A stretch of 64,000 bases of DNA, from NCBI GenBank assembly GCA_025350145.1, contig JANXYH010000151.1, positions 25,879-89,878 on the forward strand, written 5' to 3'. Shown piece after piece: positions 46,982 through 56,321 of the stretch. Source of the DNA: Burkholderiales bacterium (GTDB lineage: Bacteria > Pseudomonadota > Gammaproteobacteria > Burkholderiales > Burkholderiaceae_C). The number at the start of each line of letters is the position of its first letter. Within the stretch, counting starts at the first letter, position 1. Under the pieces are notes generated by a model. That model ran no database searches, had not been told where the DNA came from, and saw only the letters and a list, made by a program, of their open reading frames with translations. Made by a program: the position numbers and the translations under genes.

Positions 46982-48382
46982 ATGACCGCCGCCCTGGCCG
47001 CAGCCGGCGCGCAAGCGCACTTCGATTCAGGCGAATTCTTCGCCACCCTGGCGCGCCGGGTGGCGCAGCGCACCGAGAGCCAGAACCCCGGCCGTGAGGC
47101 CGAGTTGCGGGCCTATCTGGAGACCGAGATCGGCCCCAGCCTGGCGGCGCTGGGCTTTGCCTGGCAGATCCACCCCAACCCGGTGGCCGGCGCGCCGCCG
47201 CTGCTGAGCGCGCAGCGGATCGAAGGCCCTGGCCTGCCGACCGTGCTGTTCTACGGCCATGGCGATGTGGTGCGCGGCCACGAAGGCCAGTGGCGCGACG
47301 GCCGCGACCCCTGGACCCTGAGCGACGCCGGCCAGCGCTGGTATGGCCGCGGCAGCGCCGACAACAAGTCCCAGCACAGCATCAACATCGCCGCCATCGG
47401 GGCGGTGATCGCGGCACGCGGCGGGCGGCTGGGCTTCAACGCCAAGTGGCTGCTGGAGATGGCCGAGGAGACCGGCTCGCCCGGGCTGGCCGAGTTCTGC
47501 GCCGCCCAGCGCAGCCTGCTCGCCGCCGACGCACTGATCGCCAGCGACGGCCCGCGCCTGCGCGCCGACCGGCCGACCGTGTTCCTGGGCTCGCGTGGCG
47601 TGGCCAACCTTGACCTGGTGCTGAACCTGCGCGACGGCGGCCACCATTCGGGCAACTGGGGCGGGCTGCTGCGCAACCCCGGCACGGTGCTGGCCAACGC
47701 CATCGCCTGCTTGGTCGATGGCCGGGGCCGGATCCTGGTCGAGGGCCTGCGGCCGCCGCCCATCCCCGCGTCGGTGCGGGCGGCGCTGGCCGACATCGAG
47801 GTCGGCGGCGGGCCGAACGACCCGGCCATCGACGCCGGCTGGGGCGAGCCCGGCCTGAGTGCGGCGGAGCGGGTGTTCGGCTTCAACACCCTGGAGGTGC
47901 TGGCCCTGGGTTGCGGCAACCCGGCCCAGCCGGTCAACGCCATCGCCGGCTCGGCCCGGGCCACGGTCCAGTTGCGTTTCGTGGTCGGCACCGCCGCCAA
48001 GCAGATCCGCGCCCACGTGCTGGCCCACCTGGCCGCACGGGGCTATGGCGATATCGCCGTCAGCGAGCCACAGCTCATGCACGCCACCCGACTCGACCCC
48101 GACAACGCCTGGGTGCGGCTGGCGCTGGACGCGCTGCAGGACGCCACCGGCGTCAAGCCGGCCCTGCTGCCCAACATCGGCGGCAGCCTGCCCAACGACG
48201 CCTTCGCCGACATCCTCGGCCTGCCCACGGTCTGGGTGCCGCACAGCTACCCGGCCTGCTCGCAGCACGCGCCCGACGAGCATGTGCTGCCGGCCTTGAT
48301 GCGCCAGGGCCTGGCAATGACGGCCGCCTTGCTCTGGCAGGTCGGCGCCCAGGCCGACGACCTGCCCCGGCGCAGCGCCTGA
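46982..48382 (+). CDS. M20 family metallopeptidase
   Basis: A 466-residue zinc peptidase/deacylase. Metal-binding motifs are YGHGDVV (H-x-D), the DNKSQ loop, AEETGSPG (Glu-Glu), ASDGPR and the C-terminal HSYPACSQHAPDEH. The dimerisation domain lies between about 205 and 345. Homologues are dipeptidases or N-acyl-amino-acid hydrolases. The start ATG at 46982 is 15 bp after the ABM gene. Confidence 0.92.
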   Translation: MTAALAAAGAQAHFDSGEFFATLARRVAQRTESQNPGREAELRAYLETEIGPSLAALGFAWQIHPNPVAGAPPLLSAQRIEGPGLPTVLFYGHGDVVRGHEGQWRDGRDPWTLSDAGQRWYGRGSADNKSQHSINIAAIGAVIAARGGRLGFNAKWLLEMAEETGSPGLAEFCAAQRSLLAADALIASDGPRLRADRPTVFLGSRGVANLDLVLNLRDGGHHSGNWGGLLRNPGTVLANAIACLVDGRGRILVEGLRPPPIPASVRAALADIEVGGGPNDPAIDAGWGEPGLSAAERVFGFNTLEVLALGCGNPAQPVNAIAGSARATVQLRFVVGTAAKQIRAHVLAHLAARGYGDIAVSEPQLMHATRLDPDNAWVRLALDALQDATGVKPALLPNIGGSLPNDAFADILGLPTVWVPHSYPACSQHAPDEHVLPALMRQGLAMTAALLWQVGAQADDLPRRSA

Positions 48383-48542
48383 GCGGTTGGCGCCAAGATT
48401 TGCGGTGCTTTGCCGTGCGTATTGCGCGCGGCGGCGACCAGCGTGGCGGTCGAGCCGGCGCACCCCCGCCTTCGCAACAAGCCATGCTGACAGAATCTGC
48501 GGGTTTCGCTGATTTGCCTCCCGAACAGGACAAAAACCGACC

Positions 48543-51338
48543 ATGAAGCGCCCCCGTTTCGAGCCGCACGCCGGCATCGCCGTCGCACTGACGCCGCTGC
48601 TGCTGGCGTTGACCTTGGGCCTGGCCGGTTGTGGCGGCGGCGAAGAGAACCGGATCGCCTCGGCCCGTGCCTACCTGCAGAAGAACGAGGTCGATTCGGC
48701 CAAGATCGAGCTCAAGAGCCTGCTGCAGGACAAGCCAGGTTCGGGCCAGGCGCGGCTGCTCTACGGCATGCTGCTGGTCGAGAGCGGCGAGCCGGTCAAC
48801 GGCGAGGCCGAACTGCGTCGCGCGCTGGAATTGCACCAGCCCGAGTCCGACGTGCTGCCGGCCTTGGCCCGCGCGATGATGGTCCAGGGCAAGGCCAGGG
48901 ACGTGGTCCTGCAGTTCGCCAAGACCGATCTGTCTGATCCCAAGGCGGCCGCCGAGTTGAAGATTCAGATCGCCAGCGCGCACTTGGTCGGGGCCGACTA
49001 CAGGGCCGCGCAGGCAGCGATCGAGGCCGGCCTAGCGCGGGCGCCAGAGCATGTGCCCTCGCTGGTGCTGAAGGCCAGGATCGTGTTCCTGCACGGCCAG
49101 ACCGACAGCGCCATGGGCCTGGTCGACGCCTTGATCCAGCGCGTTCCCGACAGCCCCGGCGCCTGGGCGCTGCGCGGCGAGCTGCTGGCGGCCAAGGGCG
49201 TCGACATCACCGAAGTGGTGCAGACCTACCGCAAGTCGCTGGCACTGGACCCCAAGCAGGCGACGGTCCAGGGCCTGCTGGTGGGTGCCTTGCTGCAACA
49301 GAAGGATCTCGAGGCGGCGGGCAAACAGATGGTCGAGTTGCGCCGGTACTCGCCGCAGAGCCCGCCGACCTTCTTCTACGAGACGATGCTGGCGATTGCC
49401 CTGCATGACTTCAAGCGTGCCCGCGAGGCGGCCCAGCAGTTGCTGCGGCTCGCGCCCAGCGATCCGCGGGTCCTGGTATTGGCCGGCCAGACCGAGCTGG
49501 CGCTGAACTCGGTGGTCCAGGCCGAGGCGCTGTTCGGCAAGGCCGTCGCGCTCGCCCCGACCCTGGCCGTGGCGCGCCGTCAACTGGCCCTGACCTACCT
49601 CAGAACCGGCCAGGGTGAGCGTGCCCTGAACGCCCTCAAGCCCTTGCTCGATGGCAACCAATCGGACCCGCAGGCCTTTGCCCTGGCGGGTCAGGCCCAC
49701 CTGGTGATGGGCGACAACAAGCGCGCCGACAGCTATTTCGCGTTGGCCGCCAAGACCAAGCCCGACGACCTGCAACTGCGCGCCCTGCGCGCCCTGACCA
49801 ACCTCGCCAGGGGCCAGGAATCGGCGCTGGCCGAATTGCAGACTGTCGCCTCGGGTGACATCGGCGGACGTGTCGACCTGGCGCTGATCAGCCTGCGGAT
49901 GCAGCGCGGCGAATACGACCAGGCGCTCAAGGCGATCGACGAGTTGGCCAAAAAGGCGCCGGCGCACGCCATGCCCGACTACCTGCGCGGCCAGGTGGCG
50001 CGCCAGCGCAAGGACAACGTCGCTGCGCGGGCGGCGTTCGAGCGCTCGCTGGCCAAGGACGCGGGCTACCTGCCGTCGCTGAACACGCTGGCGTCGATGG
50101 ACATGGCCGACGGCAAGCCTGAGGCCGCGCGTGCCCGCTTCGAGGCCCTCTACGCCAGCCGGCCCAAAGACATCGGCGTGATGATGAACCTGGCCAAGAT
50201 CCGCGGTCAGGCCGGCGCCCCGGCCGAGGAGGTCAAGGCGTTGCTCGACGAGGCGGTGCGGCTGCGGCCCGACGATGTCGACGCGCGGGTGGCCCTGATC
50301 GATGCACTGCTGGAAGTCGGCGACTACAAGGCCGCGCTGACCGCCGGGCAGGCCGGCCTGGCGGCCTTGCCCGACAACCCTGAAATCCTCGACCGGATCG
50401 GCCGCGCTCTGCAGGCCAGCGGCGACTTCGGGCAGGCGATCTCGATCTATGGCCGGATGGTCAACCTGCAGCCGCGCTCGCTGGACGCGCAGATGCGCCT
50501 GATCAATGCCCAGGCCGCCGGCGGCGCCAGCGCAGCGGCACTGGCCGGCGCGCGCAAGGTGCTGGAAATGTCACCAAATCACCAGCCGGCGCAGGAGGCG
50601 ATCATCGTCCTGGCGATGCGCGAGAAACAGCCGGCGCTGGCTCTGGAGCAGGCCCGGTCGATCCAGACCCAGCAGCCCAAGCAGGCGCTGGGCTATTTGC
50701 TCGAAGGTGATATCGCCGCAGTCCAGAAGGACCGCGAGGGCGCCGCCGCCGCCTACCGCAAGGCCCTGGCGGTCCAGCCGACCAGCGCCTCGGCCATCCG
50801 CCTGCACCGGCAACTGCTGGACAACGGCAAGACCGCCGATGCCGACCAGCTTGCCAGCCAGTGGCACCGCGACCACCCGGACGACGCCGCGTTCTCGATC
50901 TACATCGGCGACAAGGCGGTTGCGCGCAGCGATTGGACAGGCGCGTCGGCAGCCTTTGGCAGCGCCATCGAACAGCAGCCGAACAACATCATCGCCCTGA
51001 ACAACCAGGCCATGGTGCTGCTGCGCCAGGGCAAGCCGGGCGCCCTGCGGCTGATCGAGAAGGCCATCCACCTGGCGCCCAACCAGCCGGCGGTGCTCGA
51101 CACCCTGGCCGCCGTGCTGGTGTCCGAGAACCAGGTGCCCAGGGCCATCGAGGCCCAAAGCAAGGCGGTGCGGCTGGCGCCGGATGCGCCGATCTACCGC
51201 CTCGGCCTGGCCAAGCTGATGGTCCAGACCGACAAGAAGGACGCCGCCCGCGCCGAGCTGGAGATCCTCGCCAAGCTGGGCAGCAAGTTCAGCCGCCAGG
51301 CCGAAGTCAGCGACCTGCTCAAGAGCCTGGGCGGCTGA
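48543..51338 (+). CDS. prsT: PrsT-like TPR-repeat lipoprotein (PEP-CTERM/exosortase-associated family)
   Basis: A 931-residue lipoprotein: lipobox LGLAGC (Cys30), then a tandem array of about 20 TPR-type helical pairs (AELRRALELHQPESDVLPA and LARAMMVQGKARDVVL near the N-terminus). That start closely follows PEP-CTERM-system TPR lipoproteins (PrsT). In those systems it sits with exosortase and polysaccharide export genes; none are in this window. It probably works on the periplasmic side as a scaffold in polysaccharide or surface-protein export. The ATG at 48543 is preceded by a 160-bp gap without a gene. Confidence 0.82.
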   Translation: MKRPRFEPHAGIAVALTPLLLALTLGLAGCGGGEENRIASARAYLQKNEVDSAKIELKSLLQDKPGSGQARLLYGMLLVESGEPVNGEAELRRALELHQPESDVLPALARAMMVQGKARDVVLQFAKTDLSDPKAAAELKIQIASAHLVGADYRAAQAAIEAGLARAPEHVPSLVLKARIVFLHGQTDSAMGLVDALIQRVPDSPGAWALRGELLAAKGVDITEVVQTYRKSLALDPKQATVQGLLVGALLQQKDLEAAGKQMVELRRYSPQSPPTFFYETMLAIALHDFKRAREAAQQLLRLAPSDPRVLVLAGQTELALNSVVQAEALFGKAVALAPTLAVARRQLALTYLRTGQGERALNALKPLLDGNQSDPQAFALAGQAHLVMGDNKRADSYFALAAKTKPDDLQLRALRALTNLARGQESALAELQTVASGDIGGRVDLALISLRMQRGEYDQALKAIDELAKKAPAHAMPDYLRGQVARQRKDNVAARAAFERSLAKDAGYLPSLNTLASMDMADGKPEAARARFEALYASRPKDIGVMMNLAKIRGQAGAPAEEVKALLDEAVRLRPDDVDARVALIDALLEVGDYKAALTAGQAGLAALPDNPEILDRIGRALQASGDFGQAISIYGRMVNLQPRSLDAQMRLINAQAAGGASAAALAGARKVLEMSPNHQPAQEAIIVLAMREKQPALALEQARSIQTQQPKQALGYLLEGDIAAVQKDREGAAAAYRKALAVQPTSASAIRLHRQLLDNGKTADADQLASQWHRDHPDDAAFSIYIGDKAVARSDWTGASAAFGSAIEQQPNNIIALNNQAMVLLRQGKPGALRLIEKAIHLAPNQPAVLDTLAAVLVSENQVPRAIEAQSKAVRLAPDAPIYRLGLAKLMVQTDKKDAARAELEILAKLGSKFSRQAEVSDLLKSLGG

Positions 51339-51471
51339 GCCGGGCGGCTTGCCGGCTGCGGCGTTCTGGCGGGCGACGGCGAGTCGCTTGCGGCGCTCAA
51401 GTTGCATGGTGATGTGGCCGAAATCGTGACCACAGGGCGCGGGCGGGCCTGGCGACCAAGGCGACCTACGC

Positions 51472-52685
51472 GTGTCCACCACCATCAGCATCGACGAACT
51501 GCGCCCGGGCATGTTCATCCACCTGGGCAAAAGGGCTGGTTGGGCCATCCGTTTCCCCGCTCCAGCTTCATGCTGAGGACCGAGGACGAGATCGGCCAAG
51601 TCCGCAGCCTCGGCCCGACACGGCTGCGCTGGAGTCCTGGCCGCAGCCGCCTGCCCGAGGCGATGCCGGTCGACGGCCGGGCGTCGGCCGATCAGGTGCT
51701 GGCCACCTCCCCAGCCGTCGCCCTGGCAAACACCCAGCATCGCTACGACGCAGTCGCCCGCGCCTGCCAGCAGATCAGCCAGTTGCTGGCCGAGCAGCCG
51801 CTGCAAGCGGCGCAGGTCGCCAAGGCGGCGACCGAGTCGCTGCTCGACGGCATGCTGACGGGCGGTGAGATTTGCCTGCGCGCGCTGCCCGACGGCGCGG
51901 GCGACCATGACAGCTTGCACGCCCTCAACGTCAGCGTGGTGTCGATGCTACTGGGCCATGTGTTCGGCTTCGGCCGGGCGGAGCTTGGCGATCTGGGGCT
52001 GGGCGCGCTGCTGCACGACATCGGCAAGCTGGACCTGCCGCTGCCGCTGCGCCACCTGCGAGGCGACCTCAGCCAGGCCGAATTTGCAACCTACCGCAGC
52101 CATGTCGTCGCCGGGGTCGCACAGGCCGGGCGGATGGGTCTGAATGCGGCCGTGACGGCGGTGCTCGCCCAGCACCACGAGATGTCCGATGGCAGCGGCT
52201 TCCCCGAGCGCCGCAGCGCCGACCGGATGAGCACCGCCGCGCGCATCGTGGCCATGGTCAACAGCTACGACAGCCTGTGCAATCCGCGCGATCCGAACGC
52301 CGTGTTGACGCCGCACGAGGCGATGTCGCGGATGTTTGCGCAAAGCCAGAGCAAGTTCGACATGAGCATGGTCAATGCCCTGATCCGTCTGCTGGGGGTG
52401 TATCCGCCAGGCTCGCTGGTGCAACTGACCGACGACCGGTTTGCGCTGGTGCACAGCGTCAACACCGGCCGGCCGATGAAACCGCGGGTGGTGGTGGCCG
52501 ACCCGGCGCAACCGGATGGGCCGGCCTCACTCTTGCACCTGGACAGTTGCGTGGATCTGGGCATCCGGCGCAGCATCCGTTGTGCCCAGGTTCCCGCCCG
52601 ACAACTCAGCCAGTTGTCGCCGCGCGCGCGCATCGCCTACTTCTTCGAGCCGGCGCCGCAACTGCCGCTGCCGACGCCAGGCTGA
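51472..52685 (+). CDS. HD-GYP domain cyclic-di-GMP phosphodiesterase, frameshift near 5' end
   Basis: The main frame (open to 52685) carries a DUF3391-like start KGWLGHPFPRSSF and an HD-GYP domain: LLHDIGKLDLP, HHEMSDGSGFPE, ending QLPLPTPG. It would hydrolyse cyclic-di-GMP. The expected N-terminus STTISIDELRPGMFIHLG is in the frame beginning GTG at 51472, which ends at 51576. The two frames join at AAAA (51529-51532); one additional A there would give a single 405-residue protein. As read, the gene needs a -1 shift, so it is mutated, programmed or a sequencing error. An internal start (ATG about 51570) would give a protein lacking the DUF3391 part. Confidence 0.8.
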
Positions 52686-52779
52686 AGGGCGACGGCATCG
52701 ACCGTTGCGGGTTAGGCCCACCTTGATCGGGCGGGCGGTTCTTTCGACAATCGGGCCTGCGCCGCATTCGCCTAGCCCC

Positions 52780-54039
52780 GTGCCCGCCCTGGAAGCCCGA
52801 ATTCAGCACCGCTTTGCCCAGCTCGACCTGCCGATGGCGGTCGAATTGCCTGGCGGCCGGCGCTTGGGGGTGGACAACCCGCGGCTGACGATCCGCCTGG
52901 CGCAGTTGAAGTCGGTGATGCACCTGGCGACCGGCCAGGTCGGCCGCCTGGCCGAGGCCTTTGTCGAGGGCCAGCTCGATGTTGCCGGCAGCATGCGCGA
53001 CCTGATGGACAGTGCAGCGCGGCTGATTGGCGCGGATCCGACCCAGGGACTTGCGCGTGGGCCGCTGCGCTGGTGGCATGGCTTGAAGCGCCATGGCCGC
53101 TCGCTGGCCCGCCACCGCGCCGACGCCGACGCCCGCCAGGTGCAGTTCCATTACGACGTGTCGGACGATTTCTACGCCCTCTGGCTCGATCCCCGCAGGG
53201 TCTATTCCTGTGCCTACTTTGGTGCGCCGCAGATGTCGCTGGCGCAGGCGCAGGAGGCCAAGCTCGACCACATCTGCCGCAAGCTGATGCTCAAGCCGGG
53301 CGAGCGCTTTCTCGATGTCGGCGCCGGCTGGGGTGGCTTGCTGCTGTGGGCGGCCGAACACTACGGCGTGGCTGGCACCGGCATCACCCTGTCGAAAAAC
53401 CAGCATGCCCATGTCAACCGCCTGATCGCCGAACGCGGCCTCAGCGACCGGGTGCAGATGCTGTTGCTCGACTACCGTGACCTGCCCGAGGACCTGGCCT
53501 TCGACAAGATTGCCTCGGTCGGCATGTTCGAGCATGTCGGCAGGGCGATGCTGCCGGCCTATTTCGCCAAGCTCTGGCGGCTGCTGCGCCCGGGTGGCCT
53601 GCTGCTCAACCACGGCATCACCGCCGGTGGCACCCGCAACCACCAGCTCGGCGCCGGCATCGGCGATTTCATCGAGCACTACATCTTTCCGGGCGGCGAG
53701 TTGCTGCACCTGTCGCAGGTGCTGCGCGACCTGGCCGACAGCGGGCTGGAGTCGCTGGACATCGAAAACCTGCGGCCGCACTACGCCCGCACGCTCTGGG
53801 CCTGGTCCGACGCGCTCGAGGCGCAATTGGCGCGGGCGGCCGAGCTGACCGCGCCCCAGGTGGTGCGCGCCTACCGGCTGTACCTGGCCGGCAGCGCAAT
53901 GAGCTTCGAGCAGGGCTGGATCTCGCTCCACCAGATCCTCGCGGCCCGCCCCAGCGGCCAGGTCTTGGCCGACAGCCCCGGATTGCGCGGTGCACAATCG
54001 GACTACCCCTTCCAGCGCAGCTACATCTACCGTTCCTGA
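52780..54039 (+). CDS. cfa: Cyclopropane-fatty-acyl-phospholipid synthase family protein
   Basis: A 419-residue SAM-dependent enzyme that adds a methylene group to unsaturated acyl chains of membrane phospholipids. It has the family block YDVSDDFYALWLDPRRVYSC continuing AYF, motif I RFLDVGAGWGGLLLWAAEHY and GTGITLSKNQ. Start is GTG at 52780; the longer frame upstream overlaps the HD-GYP gene and is not homologous. The C-terminal ending FQRSYIYRS is typical. It is followed by a DUF1840 gene after 11 bp. Confidence 0.92.
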   Translation: MPALEARIQHRFAQLDLPMAVELPGGRRLGVDNPRLTIRLAQLKSVMHLATGQVGRLAEAFVEGQLDVAGSMRDLMDSAARLIGADPTQGLARGPLRWWHGLKRHGRSLARHRADADARQVQFHYDVSDDFYALWLDPRRVYSCAYFGAPQMSLAQAQEAKLDHICRKLMLKPGERFLDVGAGWGGLLLWAAEHYGVAGTGITLSKNQHAHVNRLIAERGLSDRVQMLLLDYRDLPEDLAFDKIASVGMFEHVGRAMLPAYFAKLWRLLRPGGLLLNHGITAGGTRNHQLGAGIGDFIEHYIFPGGELLHLSQVLRDLADSGLESLDIENLRPHYARTLWAWSDALEAQLARAAELTAPQVVRAYRLYLAGSAMSFEQGWISLHQILAARPSGQVLADSPGLRGAQSDYPFQRSYIYRS

Positions 54040-54050
54040 GCCCTCGCGCT

Positions 54051-54347
54051 GTGATCTACAAGTTCAAGAGCAAGGCCTGCGGCGACCTCATCATGCTCGG
54101 CGCCAACGGCGACACGCTGTTGCGCCTGCTGGGCCGCGAGCCGCAGCCCAGCGGCATCATTGAGCCGGCGGCGATGGCCTTTGCCGTCAGCGTGATCGAG
54201 CAGGCCCTGGACCAAACCCGAGCCACCGCCAGCACCGATCCCGACGCCGCCGGCAGCGTCGTCTCCCTGCAGCAGCGGCTGTGGCCGATGTTGGCGATGC
54301 TGCGCCGCGCCCAGGCGGCGGCGCAGCCCATCGTCTGGGGCGTCTGA
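54051..54347 (+). CDS. DUF1840 family protein
   Basis: A 98-residue small protein starting MIYKFKSKACGDLIMLG, with the DUF1840 helical C-terminal part. These proteins are frequent in betaproteobacteria and have no known function. The start is GTG at 54051. It sits between cfa and a PEBP gene. Confidence 0.88.
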   Translation: MIYKFKSKACGDLIMLGANGDTLLRLLGREPQPSGIIEPAAMAFAVSVIEQALDQTRATASTDPDAAGSVVSLQQRLWPMLAMLRRAQAAAQPIVWGV

Positions 54348-54374
54348 GCCGATCCTGCGGCCCGACCCCTGCGT

Positions 54375-55007
54375 ATGAAACTGTGGAGCCACAGCCTCGT
54401 CAACGGCGAGCCGATTGCGCAACGCCACGCCGCCGGGCGACCGAACGGTTCGGGCGGCGTCAGTGCTGGCCAGAACATCAGCCCGCACCTGGCCTGGACC
54501 GACTTGCCCGCCCAGACCCGCTCGCTGGTGTTGATTTGCCATGACTTTGACGTGCCGAGCCGCTCCGACGACCTCAACCGCAGCGATCGCGAGGTACCGG
54601 TCGATCTGCCCAGGATCGAGTTTTTCCACTGGCTGCTGGTCGACCTGCCGCCGAGCTTGAGCGAACTGGCCGAGGGCCAGTTTGGCTGTGGCCTGGTCGC
54701 CGGCGGCAAGCCCGGCCCGCTGACCGCCATCGGCGCGCGCCAGGGCCTGAACGACTACACCGGCTGGTTCGCCAACGATCCGGCCATGGCGGGCGAGTAT
54801 TTCGGCTACGACGGCCCCTGTCCGCCGTTCAACGACTCGCTGGTCCACCACTACCTGTTCACGCTTTACGCGCTGTCGCTGCCGCGGCTGGGCGTGCAGG
54901 GGCACTTCAACGGCGCCCAGGTTCGTGACGCAATGGCCGGCCTGGTGCTCGGCGCGGCCACGCTGTCGGGCACCTACACCTTGAATCCGCGCCTGCTCGG
55001 CCGATAG
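54375..55007 (+). CDS. YbhB/YbcL family (PEBP/Raf kinase inhibitor-like) protein
   Basis: A 210-residue phosphatidylethanolamine-binding-protein fold. It has GQNISPHLAWTDLPAQTRSL, the canonical FFHWLLVDLP and the YFGYDGPCPPFND segment followed by HHYLFTLYAL, which together make the anion-binding pocket. Function in bacteria is unknown. A 176-bp gap without a gene follows, before the pilin operon, and carries the hairpin described separately. Confidence 0.9.
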   Translation: MKLWSHSLVNGEPIAQRHAAGRPNGSGGVSAGQNISPHLAWTDLPAQTRSLVLICHDFDVPSRSDDLNRSDREVPVDLPRIEFFHWLLVDLPPSLSELAEGQFGCGLVAGGKPGPLTAIGARQGLNDYTGWFANDPAMAGEYFGYDGPCPPFNDSLVHHYLFTLYALSLPRLGVQGHFNGAQVRDAMAGLVLGAATLSGTYTLNPRLLGR

Positions 55008-55155
55008 CAGGGCTTGGCGTCGGGCGGATCGGTGCAACTGCGTCCGGTCGCTGCGGCGGTTAACAGCGCTGGGTGACAGCGGCTGGCGAGGCAGCCGACG
55101 CAAAGTGTTACCGCGTCACGGGCTGTCCAACCCTTGGTTTTGCGCCCGCGCGGCC

Positions 55156-55180
55156 GATACCCCTAAGACCAAGGGGTATC
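55156..55180 (+). promoter_or_regulatory. Hairpin covering the fimT ribosome binding site
   Basis: GATACCCCT (55156-55164) and AGGGGTATC (55172-55180) form a perfect 9-bp stem with the loop AAGACCA. The right arm contains AGGGG, part of the Shine-Dalgarno candidate AAGGGG (55171-55176), 7 nt before the ATG at 55184. Folding would hide the ribosome binding site of the first gene of the pilin operon, suggesting translational control; it could equally be a protein-binding palindrome. Confidence 0.55.
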
Positions 55181-55183
55181 CGC

Positions 55184-55792
55184 ATGCGCCACCTGTCCGA
55201 CTTGAAACACCCGTTTGGCCACCAGATCGGCCACCGACTCGGCCACCAGATCGGCCACCAGATCGGCCACCCGCCGCTCGGCCAGGGCCGGCGTTGGCCC
55301 GGGCGCGGCTTCACCCTGGTCGAGATGATGGTGGTGCTGGCGGTGATGGAGGTGCTGCTGGCGATGGCCGGGCCGAAGCTGGCCGGCTTCAGCGCCAACA
55401 GCCAGCTCAACGGCGTCAAGACGGCCTTCACCAACGCGATCGCGCTGGCGCGCAGCGAGGCCGCCAAGCGCGGCACCTCGGTGTTCCTGCGCGCCAAGGG
55501 CACGCCCGCCACCGGCAACGAGTTTGCCCAGGGATGGGAAGTGATCGCCGATGACGACGGCAGCGGCTCGGTCAGCGGCGGCGACACCCTGGTGCGCGGC
55601 TTCGACGCCCTGCCGGCCAGCCTCAAGCTCAGCGGCGGCGCACTCCTGACCTACCGCGCCACCGGCTACCTCGCCGGCAGCGCCGACCAGACGTTCCTGC
55701 TGTGTCGGATCGCCGGTTCGACCGAGGGCTACCGGGTGACCGTTTCACCCAGTGGCTCCGCCGATGTCAGTGCCATCAACACCTGTGTCTGA
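55184..55792 (+). CDS. fimT: Type IV minor pilin FimT/GspH-like
   Basis: A 202-residue prepilin. The cleavage/methylation site is G42|F43-T-L-V-E47, followed by a hydrophobic helix and the GspH/FimT domain ending in a Cys-x-Val (INTCV). The leader before cleavage is 42 residues, far longer than the usual 5-20, and includes the His/Gly-rich repeat from tandem 12-bp DNA units. No better in-frame start lies closer to the cleavage site except TTG at 55202. First gene of a seven-gene operon. Confidence 0.85.
   Translation: MRHLSDLKHPFGHQIGHRLGHQIGHQIGHPPLGQGRRWPGRGFTLVEMMVVLAVMEVLLAMAGPKLAGFSANSQLNGVKTAFTNAIALARSEAAKRGTSVFLRAKGTPATGNEFAQGWEVIADDDGSGSVSGGDTLVRGFDALPASLKLSGGALLTYRATGYLAGSADQTFLLCRIAGSTEGYRVTVSPSGSADVSAINTCV
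55217..55264 (+). repeat. Tandem 12-bp repeat inside the fimT leader
   Basis: GGCCACCAGATC and one variant GGCCACCGACTC run in four tandem units (55217-55264), followed by GGCCACCC. Translated they give GHQI/GHRL repeats. As the unit is a multiple of three, copy changes keep the reading frame. Confidence 0.85.
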
Positions 55793-55799
55793 CCGCGCC

Positions 55800-56321
55800 A
55801 TGGCCCTCGTTCCTGCCACTGCCGCCTCGGCGTCCGGCCTGCGCCCGCGCCGACGCGGCCTGGGCATGATCGAGGCTCTGGCCTCGGTGCTGCTGCTGTC
55901 GATCTGCGCGCTGAGCTATGCGGCCCTGCAGGCGCGCAGCCTGTCGTCCAACACCAGTGCGATGTGGCGCAGCAAGGCCGCCTTGCTCAGCGCCGACATG
56001 GCCGACCGGATGCGGGCCAACCAGGCCGGCGTCGCCAGCGGCGCCTACCGCAGCCTGAGCAGCGTCACCGCAGTTGCCGATTGCGGCGCGACCACGCCCT
56101 GCGCGCCCTCGCGAATGGCCTTGCTGGACCACTACCAGTGGAACAACCTGCTCGCCGATGCCCTGCCCGGCGGCAGCGGTGTGGTCTGCATCGATTCCAG
56201 CCCTGATGACGGCACGTCCAGCGCGCCCAACTGCGATGGCGCCGGTGCGGCCTACGCGATCAAGGTGTTCTGGTCCGAACGCGGTACGGCGATGCGGCTG
56301 TCAATCGCCCTGCGGCCATGA
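55800..56321 (+). CDS. pilV: Type IV pilus minor pilin PilV
   Basis: A 173-residue prepilin: RRRG20|L21-G-M-I-E25 is the cleavage site with Glu at +5, then the hydrophobic helix ALASVLLLSICALSYAALQ. The C-terminal domain has a cysteine pair typical of PilV. The ATG at 55800 lies 8 bp after the fimT stop; an earlier in-frame ATG overlaps fimT. The stop overlaps pilW (ATGA). It likely primes pilus assembly with PilW, PilX, FimT and PilE. Confidence 0.88.
   Translation: MALVPATAASASGLRPRRRGLGMIEALASVLLLSICALSYAALQARSLSSNTSAMWRSKAALLSADMADRMRANQAGVASGAYRSLSSVTAVADCGATTPCAPSRMALLDHYQWNNLLADALPGGSGVVCIDSSPDDGTSSAPNCDGAGAAYAIKVFWSERGTAMRLSIALRP

Noticed and set aside
55073..55183. Upstream extension of the fimT frame
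   Set aside because: It would cross the hairpin and has no pilin-like sequence; the ATG at 55184 has a Shine-Dalgarno candidate.
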